Source: Thecamonas trahens ATCC 50062 | Taxonomy: Eukaryota; Apusozoa; Apusomonadida; Apusomonadidae | DNA length: 64,000 nucleotides | Assembly (NCBI RefSeq): GCF_000142905.1 | Contig: NW_013657662.1 | Span: 1 to 64,000 of the forward strand | Reading direction: 5' to 3' | Part shown: piece by piece, positions 53,115 to 62,345 of the stretch | How positions within the stretch are numbered: position 1 is the stretch's first letter | Layout: every line of letters starts with the position of its first letter | Made by a program: the position numbers and the translations under genes | Notes under the pieces: generated by a model | Databases searched by the model: none | Seen by the model: only the letters and a program-made list of their open reading frames with translations | Told to the model about the DNA's origin: nothing

Positions 53115-54692
53115 ATGGCCGAGAGGCTGATGGATGACCATGTCATGGTACGTCGGGCTACATCCGCTCCTCTCTCTGGCCGGGATCGGGCGCGGGGACT
53201 CGGGGCTCAGCTGGCAGCACTCGGCTCGGTCGGGGGAGCAGGCGACACAGATATGTTCCGCATGGGGACGAGAGCATGGGTGGGAATGGGACGATGGCAG
53301 AGCTACGGGAGAGGAGGCATGTGGCGAGGTGACGTGGGTGTGCGTGGACACGCTGGGCATGCGCACGGCTCGCTGGTGGCGACGGGAACGAGCCCGCACG
53401 ACGAGTCGGAGGAGGAGCGGTCTGCCAAGGCGAGGGTGACCTGGCTCGGTGTTGTGGCCAATGTGGCGCTGGCGGCGGCCAAGGGCGGCGTGGGCATGGT
53501 GGCACACTCGCCGGTTCTGGTGGCAGATGCGGTGCACTCGGTGTCGGATCTGGCCTCGGACGCCGTTGTCCTCATCGGATCGCGAGTGGGGACAGCACCC
53601 GCCGACGATGGCCACAAGTACGGCCACGGCCGGCTGGAGACGTTGGCCACGCTGACGGTGGCTTCGTTTCTGGTGGCGACTGGCGGGGCGATTGCCTGGA
53701 ATGGCGCCGAGGCGCTGCTCCCGCTGTGGGGGCTGATGACCGACGCGGCCGGGCAAGCTGCCGACGGACACGGACACGGTCACGGACACGTCCACGGCAT
53801 TGTGGGTGCTGAAGCGGTGGCTGATGAGGGTCTGGCGGCGAGCATGTCGTCGTCGATGCTTTGGCTTGGGCTCTCGACCGCGGTTGTCTCGATCGCCACC
53901 AAGGAGTGGCTGTACGCAGCGACGCGCAAGGTGGCTGACAAGTTTAAGTCTGAGCTCCTACTCGCCAACGCGTGGCACCACCGGACCGACTCGCTCTCGT
54001 CGGTGGTGGCGCTAGTGGGGCTTGGCGGGGTGGCGGCCGGCCTGCCTTGGCTTGATCCGATCGGCTCGATGGTGGTCGCCGGAATGATTGTCCACGCCGG
54101 CGGCTCGATCTCGATATCTGCGCTCCGTGACCTGACCGACTCGACGGTTCTCTCTGCCGAGGAGGCCGGCGCGCTCCAGGAGGCAATGGAACAGGTGTCG
54201 GGTGTGCGCGCGGTGCGCGAGCTGCGCCATCGGCGGCTCGGCTCGTACCTCGTCGGGGACGTCACCGTGCAGGTTGATCCACGGGCGACCGTGTCCGAGG
54301 CACACGTGGTAGCCGTGGCGGCGCAGAGCGCGGCCATGGCGACCATTCCCATGCTCAAGGACATGGTAGTCCACGTCGAGCCGTACGGCATGGGCGATCA
54401 CGACCACGCCATGCTCGATGAGCGGGTCTTCCCCTCGTCGCTCTCACTCGAGACGCTCAAGGCGACGGTGGCCGGCGCTGTGCCAGCGGCGGTGGCGGGC
54501 ATCGCCAGCGTCTCGCACGTCGAGTGTCATGTCGAGGACGGCGGCCTTGCGCTGACCATCACCCTCGAGCTCGATGACAGCGAAGCGTTGGAGCCGGTCC
54601 GGGTCGTTGGCCACGGCGTCAAGCACGCTGTCCACGACGCGCTCGGCGAGACAACCGTCATCCGTTCTGTCGACATCCACTTTGAGGGCTGA
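53115..54692 (+). CDS. Cation diffusion facilitator (zinc-type) transporter
   Basis: 525 residues, ATG at 53115 (MAERLMDDHVMVRRATSAPL). The core is a CDF/ZnT family exporter: six spans, first GVVANVALAAAKGGVGMVAH, with the metal-site pairs DAVHSVSDLASD in TM2 and WHHRTDSLSS in TM5. A His-rich loop (HGHGHGHVHG, about residue 219) sits after the third/fourth span, and a C-terminal cytosolic domain ends RSVDIHFEG. The TM2 Asp/Asp and TM5 His/Asp arrangement suits Zn2+ (or Mn/Fe)/H+ antiport. The N-terminal ~95 residues are Gly/Arg/His-rich and could be a targeting sequence. Upstream repeats may belong to the leader. Confidence 0.87.
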   Translation: MAERLMDDHVMVRRATSAPLSGRDRARGLGAQLAALGSVGGAGDTDMFRMGTRAWVGMGRWQSYGRGGMWRGDVGVRGHAGHAHGSLVATGTSPHDESEEERSAKARVTWLGVVANVALAAAKGGVGMVAHSPVLVADAVHSVSDLASDAVVLIGSRVGTAPADDGHKYGHGRLETLATLTVASFLVATGGAIAWNGAEALLPLWGLMTDAAGQAADGHGHGHGHVHGIVGAEAVADEGLAASMSSSMLWLGLSTAVVSIATKEWLYAATRKVADKFKSELLLANAWHHRTDSLSSVVALVGLGGVAAGLPWLDPIGSMVVAGMIVHAGGSISISALRDLTDSTVLSAEEAGALQEAMEQVSGVRAVRELRHRRLGSYLVGDVTVQVDPRATVSEAHVVAVAAQSAAMATIPMLKDMVVHVEPYGMGDHDHAMLDERVFPSSLSLETLKATVAGAVPAAVAGIASVSHVECHVEDGGLALTITLELDDSEALEPVRVVGHGVKHAVHDALGETTVIRSVDIHFEG

Positions 54693-54822
54693 CGACGGCA
54701 AGACAGACGAGAGCAACAAAGCCACAAGGCCGCGGGTTTATTGGCGAGGCCCGCCAGCGGGCGTCACGGGGACGCGAAGACTGGCGGGACCGGGCCACGG
54801 GGCAGGAAGCGAGTGAAAGAAA

Positions 54823-55927
54823 TCAGTAGCCAGCGCCGGCGAGGTAGTCGGCCAGGTTGAGCACGTCGTTCGACGCGTTACCGGGCTGCTGCTCACCCTC
54901 GAAGACACCGATGATGACGGTCTGAGCAGTCTTGGCCAGGACGGCACCGCCCTCCTTCTTCTTGGTAAGGATGAACGGAACCTCCTCGTCGAGGTTCTTG
55001 CGGAGCACCTGGTACTTGGTGCCGGCAAGGGTCACCGACATCGACGAGTCAGTGAAGAGGCCAGCAGCCGCGACCGACTCGGTGAGCTGCAGTCCACATC
55101 ACACCACACCGCACAACAGAGTGAGTCAATTCCGGGGAGGGGGGAAGGGGTGGGTGGGTGGTGGTGGTGACGGCTGCCGGGGCAAGCCACTTGCAAAACT
55201 AGCAAACGAAACCAAAGAATATCCCAAGAAAAATGGGCACGCGCTTGCGACCCAACGGACGGTGACGTCACAAGAGAAGGGGTGGGCGGGAGGCGAGCAG
55301 GGAGGGGTTGGGGGTTGGGGTTGGAGTTCGGGGGTTGGGGTTGGGGGTTGGGGTTGGGGGTTGGGGTTGGGGTTGGCGGTTGGGGGGTAGGGGAAGGCAA
55401 GCAAGGCGACCGTGCGGGAGAAGGCTCGCACGCCGGCTGGCCTTCATGAATGAATGACCTGCATAAATTGAAGAAACTGGCATCGGTCGCGAGGTGGGCC
55501 AGCGCCGTTTCGCCAGAACTAGAAATTGACCTGCTGCGGTTGAGGCGAGTTGCGAGCCGAGGGAGGGGGAAGGAGCTGGAGAATGGGGCGGAGAAGGCCA
55601 TGGAGTGGTGGGCACAGCGGTGGTCGCGGGCGAGGCCGAAAGAGCTGTAGGTAGGGAGGCGAGGGCGGGACAGGATAGGCGGCGAGGAACATGGCGGCTC
55701 AGGGCCGCTTGCGGCAAAAAAATGGTCGGTGCTCAGCTCGACGAGCGAGCGGTGTGGAGGGGGATGGGCAAGGCGTGCGAGAGCCATGCCCCAAGGAACT
55801 AGACAGAGGAACGTACGTTGAAGTTAGCCGACTTGGCCCAGATGGAGCCGTCGTGGCCGAGGATAGCACCGGAAACGGTGTTGCCCTTGGCAACGAGCTG
55901 GTCATCAACGTAAGCCTGCCACGACAT
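54823..55927 (-). CDS. Profilin
   Basis: Two exons: 55927-55817 ([20 protein letters not shown] ... AKSANFN) and 55086-54823, phase 0. 124 residues, the usual profilin length. The MSWQ-Y-D start with conserved Trp, [14 protein letters not shown], and the C-terminal helix ending in [11 protein letters not shown] are typical. Profilin binds actin monomers, poly-proline proteins such as formins, and phosphoinositides. The 730-bp intron 55816-55087 (GTACGT...TGCAG) is the longest seen in the window and carries a TTGGGG-type array. Convergent with the CDF gene (130 bp) and divergent from the gene at 56333. Confidence 0.95.
55304..55390. repeat. Telomere-like TTGGGG array in the profilin intron
   Basis: Around ten near-tandem units of GGGGTT/GGGGGTT on the plus strand, interrupted by GGAGTTC and GGCGGTT. 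The sequence can form G-quadruplexes. It is transcribed as C-rich RNA in the profilin intron. Confidence 0.85.
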
Positions 55928-56332
55928 GTTTGTAAAGGATCGAAAGTGGGGTGTGCACTACGTTTGTCGTATCTCTCAGCAAAGCCTCAATATTGCTCTT
56001 GTCACGCCTGCGTGGACCGAACCGATCGAACCGACTCAATCGACCCGATGGACGCCATCGACTCAAATCGAGCTGAACCTACAAACGCACACAAAGGGGT
56101 GGACCCACTTCAAGCCCTTCCTCATCCTCACGCCATGATGGGTAATAGAGTAGCCTGAACAGGTGGGGCTTAAATCCCGCTCTAATCGTTGCATCTACCG
56201 CTTGCATGGGCCACGTCGATGACTCGTCCGTCTGCCCAAGGCGAGGGCAGGGCGAGGCCGAGAGCGCCACACGGGCTGGCCTGGCCACCAGTCACCGGCC
56301 ACCGCACTCGCCCGCTAACGGTTTGCGTCATC

Positions 56333-57763
56333 ATGCCCAAGGCGCGACGACGGGTGGGACGACAAGCGCAGCACGTGCGGATGCTGGAAGCAAAGCATGC
56401 TCAAGCGGCCAAGGAGCGAGCGCTGGCGTTGGAGACTCGGAAGGAAATCGAGCTGTTTGAGCACACCACCGGCCAGCGGCTCGTCGAGCACCCCGAGTGG
56501 GTCACCGATCCCTCGCTTGTCCTCGAGTCGATCGAGCACCCGCACACTGCCGACGAGTTCTACTCGTACTCGTACTCGGCTGCACCTGTGCCTGGCAAGT
56601 CCCGTAAGCCGCATCCGCCGCCCTCGGCCAACCCTCTCGCCGCCGCCGCCGCCGCCGCCTCGGATCCGCGCCCGCCGCGGTCGGGCAAGGTCTCGCACGC
56701 GCTCTCGCCGCGCCTGGTGCGCACACTCGCACCGCCTCCACCTTCCACCCTCCGCGCCGCTGCCGAGGTTGCTGCCGAGGCCTCGGCCGCTGCAGCCACC
56801 ACTGCACGGCTGCAGACAGCGCTCGGCCCGGCCGGCCGCCCGTGGACGGCGCCGTCGGCATCGTCTACCCTCGCCACCGCTCACTTTCCGCTCGGCGCCC
56901 CACAGCATCTCCATCACCATCCGCATGCTCGCGAAGCATGTGCAGAGCTGCACAACCCGCTCACTCGTGGCCTGCGTCACACCCGCATCTTTCGGCACGA
57001 GCCGGCAAGCGGCAGCCAGCAGGCACAGGCGCAGGTGCGGGCGTCGGCCGCCGGCGCCTCGGCCACCGCGCCGTCGTTCTCGGTCCTCGAGCCGATCTTC
57101 TTCTCCAACGGCGCCAAGGCCGGCACCGCCGCGCGGTCCGAGCCGGTCCAGCATCCGCGGCCGTGGGGCGGCGTCCGCCAGCGTCGCATCGACAAGCCGT
57201 CGGAGCGTCTGTACCACGCCCAGCGGCGGTGGGCCCGCGAGCGGGCCTCGGTCGCCGCTCACGACTCGGCCCGCTACCTTGCGGCCAAGGCACCGTTCCG
57301 CGCCGAGCTGAAGTCGTCGCTGCGGGCGCGCCGCTCGGCCCGGACAGCGCTCGAGCTCGCCATCGGCGCCCCGGTCGCCGTCGCCGCCTGGCGCGCGTCG
57401 GAAGGGTCGCGATCGTTGCAGCGCCGCGGCGCCGCACGCCCGCCGCTCTCGCCGCCGCGAGGGCTCAAGTCGTCGTACGCCGCCCGCGAGGCCCGCAAGG
57501 AAGTCGCCCAGACCCGCCGTGACATGGAGGCCTTTGACGTTCACCTCCTCGAGCTCAAGACCTCATCCATCTACTCCAAGATCACCGACCGCGACTTCTC
57601 CGAGGATGACTGGGGCCTCGGCGAGACCATGGGCAACGATCGTCCGCCGTCGCGCCTCACGCCGCGCGCTCAGGCCTTTGCCGAGGCCGTCGCCATGGTC
57701 GGCGTCGGCGATGACGACGAGGACTTTGGCTACGACAGCTACGACGGCTCCGACTCGGCATAG
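56333..57763 (+). CDS. Unrecognised protein, low-complexity middle
   Basis: 476 residues from the ATG at 56333 (MPKARRRVGRQAQHVRMLEA). The basic N-terminus resembles a short coiled coil (KHAQAAKERALALETRKEIE). It continues through Pro/Ala-rich sequence and a region with RGLRHTRIF and a basic RRIDKPSERLYHAQRRWARE block, to an acidic tail (GVGDDDEDFGYDSYDG). No domain recognised. Length and codon bias make it a real gene. It is divergent from profilin; their starts are 406 bp apart. Confidence 0.55.
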   Translation: MPKARRRVGRQAQHVRMLEAKHAQAAKERALALETRKEIELFEHTTGQRLVEHPEWVTDPSLVLESIEHPHTADEFYSYSYSAAPVPGKSRKPHPPPSANPLAAAAAAASDPRPPRSGKVSHALSPRLVRTLAPPPPSTLRAAAEVAAEASAAAATTARLQTALGPAGRPWTAPSASSTLATAHFPLGAPQHLHHHPHAREACAELHNPLTRGLRHTRIFRHEPASGSQQAQAQVRASAAGASATAPSFSVLEPIFFSNGAKAGTAARSEPVQHPRPWGGVRQRRIDKPSERLYHAQRRWARERASVAAHDSARYLAAKAPFRAELKSSLRARRSARTALELAIGAPVAVAAWRASEGSRSLQRRGAARPPLSPPRGLKSSYAAREARKEVAQTRRDMEAFDVHLLELKTSSIYSKITDRDFSEDDWGLGETMGNDRPPSRLTPRAQAFAEAVAMVGVGDDDEDFGYDSYDGSDSA

Positions 57764-57818
57764 CGCCGCGGCCCGCGACCCGCGACTCGCTTGCTGGCTT
57801 CATTGAAGAAACAGACGG

Positions 57819-59787
57819 CTACTCGGCGTGCTGCGCAGCGCGGGCGGCGGCGGCAGCCTCGGCGGCGGCCCGCTGCTCAAGGTAGCGGCGGAGCTTGCGC
57901 CGGCGGGCGTTGGTGAACCACGACGAGATGCGGGCAAATGGAAGCGCCGTGAGCGCGGCAAGCTCGTGCTTCTCCTCCTCGGTAGGGTACGGGTTGTCGA
58001 CGTGCGAGAAGAGCCAGTTGTCGAGGATCTCGGCCTGGGCCTGCGAGAGCTGGCGCGACTTGTTCTTGCGGAAGACTGACTGCGAGCCCGAGCACTCGGA
58101 GCAGTGCCACGAACCCTCGGGCGCCCGCTCGAGCGGCGGGTTGAGGCAGAACGTGTGATACGCCTTGTCGCACGCGTCACAGAAGAGCATCGCCTCGTCC
58201 GACGCCGAGTCGCCGCACACCTTGCACGCCTTGCAATCGTTGCACCGCCAGTCGAACCGGTCCGTCAGGTTGTCCACAAGCTGCGCCGTCAGCCGCAGGC
58301 ACTTGCCGTGGAACACCTTTTCGCACTGCGAGCACGTGAGGACCTGAACCGGGAGCGGCGGCAGCAGGCACGGCTCGCCGCAACACTGCGCGTCGACGTC
58401 CCACACCGTCACGCACCCGCCCGACCGCAGCGAGCCCGCCGCCGCGGCAGACCCGGGCTCCAGCACCGTGCCCGATGCCGCGCGCGCCGCGGCTGCCGCG
58501 TACTGCCGCGAGCCCTTGGAAAAGGTGGCGTACTTGACCCCGTTGGTCGCGTACGCCACCGTTGGCGAGTCAAACGGCTCCGTGCCCAGCGGCGCCCACT
58601 CGCCGCGCAGGTGGTGCACAATCATGTGCGACCGCAGGTATGCCTTGGGCCCCGGCACAGGCGTGTTGCACGACGGCAGGAGGCACATGAACCCGATGCC
58701 AGACTCCATCTTGGCCGCCGCAGACAGATCGTACCACACGTGCGAGAGCGTCGTCTTGGCTCGCTCCTTCAGCTGCTCCGCCTTCACCCCAGGTACAAGC
58801 GGAAGGACCTCCAGGCCCGGGAAGAAGAACGCCTCGCGCGTCACCCGGTACCCGGCCTCGGGCACCGCGTAGCCCTTGCGGACCGAGTCGTACACAAAGG
58901 TCTCAAACACAATCGGTACGTCGTCGTCGAGCACCGCCGAAATCTGGTCAAACGTCACAGAGAGCGGCACCACGTAGTACACGTGAGGGACCTTGGCATA
59001 GACAGACTCGTACTGCGTCCCACCGTACGCGTAGATGAGCCGCGCCACGCTCGCTCGCCCGTACGCGAACCCGTCCTCCGGCCCGTGGTTGGCAACTACA
59101 AACGCAAGCTCGTCAAGCGGCGCGTACGAGACCAGGAACCGCTTCTCGGCAACTAGCATCGAGTACTGCAGGCACTCAAAGATCCAGTCCTCCGAGACCA
59201 CAGGAATGCCGGCCTCAGACGCCGCGGGCAACACAAGGTCCGCGTACCCGCCACCAAACACCACATGCGTCGCGTCCGGCGTCTCCGGCCCCGTCAGCGA
59301 CGGCACCACAATCCCGCCAGACATCTCAATCAGTCGCTCCAGGTCACCGGCAGAGAGCATGACAAAGTCAGTCCCAGCAAGGACCACTACCACACCCTCG
59401 AGCACCGGCCGGACTCTCTCACTTGCCGCACCACCACCGTCCTCGCTCGCCTTGACCACCGCTTGGCAGGCCTCGGGCGCTGGGAAAGACGCATTGTACG
59501 GGCGAGCAAAGGGCACTACACCACGAACAGGCTTGTCTGATGGCAGATGATACTCCAGCGGAACGGTAGCGTAACCAGCAGCGAGACTAGTCCGCATGAC
59601 TCGCTGTCGGGCCAAATGTTGCGAGTACTCATGAACTCTTCCCACCACCTCGGCATGCTCCACCACAGGCACCACTTCCACTTGGGTATACTCTCTCTTG
59701 ATGGAAACGTCCTTCCTTTCTGTCCCTTCCCTGCTTGTCCGCTCCCTTCCTCCCTGCTTGCTTGCGGCACTCTGTCCATGGCTTGGC

Positions 59788-59823
<36 letters not shown>

Positions 59824-59852
59824 CCACGTCCACGACGTCCGCTACCAGCCAT
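57819..59852 (-). CDS. BRCT - zinc finger - PHD - TALE homeodomain protein
   Basis: 677 residues, ATG at 59852. An SR-repeat N-terminus (RGRGRSRSRSRSRSRSPS) precedes a BRCT-like region at about 147-240 (EGVVVVLAGTDFVMLSAGDL, THVVFGGG, IPVVSEDWIFECLQYSM), probably followed by a second degenerate one. A C2H2-like unit (CLLPSCNTPVPGPKAYLRSH) comes next, then two joined Cys-rich zinc modules (about 500-590) including CKVCGDSASDEAMLFCDACD and WHCSEC, PHD type. At 595-660 a KN/TALE-type homeodomain has NPYPTEEEKHELAA and ISSWFTNARRRK (Asn51 kept). Such a protein would read chromatin and bind DNA in the nucleus. The combination is unusual. Divergent from PCF11 across a gap. Confidence 0.82.
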
Positions 59853-59940
59853 ATTTCCTAGACACTGAACAGAGACAGAGACAGATTGTGTGGGTATGTG
59901 TATGTGGGGGTGGGGGTGGGGGTGGGGGTTTGGGGGGGGG

Positions 59941-60040
59941 NNNNNNNNNNNNNNNNNNNNNNNNNNNNNNNNNNNNNNNNNNNNNNNNNNNNNNNNNNNN
60001 NNNNNNNNNNNNNNNNNNNNNNNNNNNNNNNNNNNNNNNN
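59941..60040. other. Assembly gap (100 N)
   Basis: Exactly 100 N, flanked by a GGGGTGG/TGGGG run on the left and C runs on the right. It probably replaces an unresolved simple repeat in the 306-bp divergent spacer. Confidence 0.99.
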
Positions 60041-60158
60041 CCCTGACCACGCTCCCGATCCCCCTCCCCCCACCCCTGTCCTCCTCCTCCCGCCAACACA
60101 CAGTGCGACTCAGTGCCCCCCCCCCCCCCACCTCACCCCACCCCCACCCACCACTGCC

Positions 60159-62339
60159 ATGAGCGACATAGACAACGAGGTGCGCAATTCGTTCCGCAGT
60201 GCCCTGCTCGACCTCCGCAGCATCGACGTGGCTTCTGTGGGTGCGGTTCAGAGCTTGGCTGGTGACCTCGTCGACCATGCCGCGGTCGTCCTCGAGGTCA
60301 TTGTACAGCACTTGAAGGTCTGCAAGCCAAAGTATGCTCTGCCATCGTTCTGCTTGATTGATGCTATTCTCAAGAGAGTTGGTCAGCCGTACATCGATCT
60401 GGTGGCTGCGGACGTGGAGCATTGGCTGCCTACCATCTTTGCTCGCCTCGACTACGATGCTCAGATCGTCGCCCTCAAGATCCTCAGGGTCTGGTCCGAG
60501 AGGAAGACGTTCGAACAAGTGTTTGTGGACAAGCTCATGGCCCTTGTCGAGCCGTACAAGCTCATTGCCTTTGATCAGCTGCCCAAGAAAAAGCCTACTC
60601 GTTTTGGCCCCTCGTCGGCAGAGTTGCTGGCCGCAGGCGCGGGCTCGCGGCAGGACTTTGCTGCAGACGCGCTCCGTGCCCAGGCCAATCCGGTCGCCAT
60701 GGAGCTGCCGCGCCCTATCTCGGTCTGCCCTGGTCCCCCGTCGCGCTCAGTCCTTGCCCGCCACAACTACGGCCTGCCGCCGCGGACCGAGCGCATCGCT
60801 CCGCATGCCGTCCGGCTCGACGCCGTCACCGCCGCCGCCACGCGCATCGACTATCTGATCGACCAGCTCGCCAAGTGGTTCCGCTCGCCGACAGCATTCA
60901 TACCTCGTCCCGACGGCGCACCTTCGCTCGACCCAGCCCTTGCCGCGCCTGCACCGTCGGCCGGCTCGACCGGCGCGCCCACGCAAGCTGCAGCCTCCTC
61001 GGCGCCGTCGGCCGGCGCGCCCGACCTCCTCTCCAAACTCTCGTCGCTCCTCTCGTCGGTCTCGTCCAAGACCGGCAGCGCACCGGCTGTTCCGCCGCAG
61101 GCCCAGCCGCAAGCCCAGCCGTTCCAGCGGATGCCTCCGGCGGCGGCGCAGCCTTACCCGGGCCCGCCGCCGTCGTTCCCGGCGGCAGCCCAGCCGTATC
61201 GTCCGCCGCCGCCGCAGCAGCATCCCCCGCCGCAGATGCGGCCCGGCCCGCCGGGCCAGAGCATGCATCCACTCGATGTCATGGCCCGCAACCGCCAGGC
61301 TGCCATGCATCGCCCGCCACAGCACATGCAACGCCACCGCCCGCCTCCCGGCCCGCCGCGTCTTGCACCTGGCCCGCAGCTCCCACCGCCGCAATTCCCG
61401 GCTGGCATTCCGCGCGGCCGCCGCCGTCCGCTCCCCGGCCCGCCGCGCCCACAGATCCGCCCTCAAGCCCGCCCACAGCAACCGCTCCGTCCGCTCCCGC
61501 CTCGCGACGTCAAGCCCAGCGTCGCCGCTCTCCCCCCACCACCAGGCACCGCCCGCGCAGGCCCGCCGGCCTCGGCCAAGGACCTGCTCTCCAAGGCCGC
61601 CCTCCGCCGCCCGGTCGACTTTATCGTCAAGCGCCTCTACAACACCGCTGCCAAGCAGTGCCCAACCTGCGGCATGCGCTTTGTCGACCACTCCAAGCTC
61701 GACCCGCACATGGACTTTCACTTTCGCCGCAACCAGCGCCTTGAGCGCCGCGGTGCAAACTCGCTCGCCCGCGCCTGGTTCCTTACCCCGCCCGAGTGGC
61801 GGGCCTCGGCCGGCGATGACTCGCGCGTTGTCACCACAAAGGCCGCCTTCTTTGCAGAGCCCGAGTCATCGCAGCCCGCGCTAGCAAGCGTCGCCGGCGA
61901 CGCCGTACCCGCAGCTTCATCTGCTGCCGTCGCATCTGCCACGCCTGCCGCGCCGTCCGATCCCGACGACGACCCCTCGCTCGACGTCGTCGCCGACGAA
62001 GACAACCCGAACTGCGGCTTGTGCGGCGGTAAGTTTGAGAACCGCTGGGACGAGGACGAGGAGGAATGGCGCGCCATCGGTTCGTGCATCCTGCCCGGCC
62101 GCCAGGGCCTCTTCCACCGCTCGTGCGTCGCCCAGGCCAACATCGGCTCCACCGTTGTTGTCCCGGCCGCCGGTAATAGCGCCGGCTCTGACTTTGTCAC
62201 TCGCGTCGCCAAAGTCGACCTCTCCAACATGTTCTCGTCCGCGGCCTCGACCGCCACTCCTGCCGACACCCGCAAGCGCACCCGCGCGGCCGATGAGCCG
62301 ACCGACCCGCGCAAGCGCGCAAAGCCACTTTCTTCGTAA
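60159..62339 (+). CDS. PCF11: PCF11-like mRNA cleavage/termination factor
   Basis: 726 residues, ATG at 60159. Residues 1-140 are a CTD-interacting domain (FRSALLDLRSIDVASVGAVQ, KYALPSFCLIDAILKRVGQP, IVALKILRVWSERKTF), which in Pcf11 binds Ser2-phosphorylated RNA polymerase II. A long Pro/Gln-rich linker follows (about 300-475). Then come two Cys pairs: CPTCGMRFVDHSKLDPHMDF (about 501) with a following Trp, and CGLCGGKFENRWDEDEEEWR (about 618), the paired zinc knuckles of Pcf11 that bind CLP1. A basic KRTRAADEPTDPRKRAKP tail is a likely nuclear signal. Single exon as seen. Confidence 0.9.
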   Translation: MSDIDNEVRNSFRSALLDLRSIDVASVGAVQSLAGDLVDHAAVVLEVIVQHLKVCKPKYALPSFCLIDAILKRVGQPYIDLVAADVEHWLPTIFARLDYDAQIVALKILRVWSERKTFEQVFVDKLMALVEPYKLIAFDQLPKKKPTRFGPSSAELLAAGAGSRQDFAADALRAQANPVAMELPRPISVCPGPPSRSVLARHNYGLPPRTERIAPHAVRLDAVTAAATRIDYLIDQLAKWFRSPTAFIPRPDGAPSLDPALAAPAPSAGSTGAPTQAAASSAPSAGAPDLLSKLSSLLSSVSSKTGSAPAVPPQAQPQAQPFQRMPPAAAQPYPGPPPSFPAAAQPYRPPPPQQHPPPQMRPGPPGQSMHPLDVMARNRQAAMHRPPQHMQRHRPPPGPPRLAPGPQLPPPQFPAGIPRGRRRPLPGPPRPQIRPQARPQQPLRPLPPRDVKPSVAALPPPPGTARAGPPASAKDLLSKAALRRPVDFIVKRLYNTAAKQCPTCGMRFVDHSKLDPHMDFHFRRNQRLERRGANSLARAWFLTPPEWRASAGDDSRVVTTKAAFFAEPESSQPALASVAGDAVPAASSAAVASATPAAPSDPDDDPSLDVVADEDNPNCGLCGGKFENRWDEDEEEWRAIGSCILPGRQGLFHRSCVAQANIGSTVVVPAAGNSAGSDFVTRVAKVDLSNMFSSAASTATPADTRKRTRAADEPTDPRKRAKPLSS

Positions 62340-62345
62340 ACTTGT

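Noticed and set aside
56130-56215. tRNA-like hairpin (GGGGCTTAAATCCC)
   Set aside because: An anticodon-like arm can be drawn, but the T arm lacks a TTCRA-type loop and no acceptor stem pairs.
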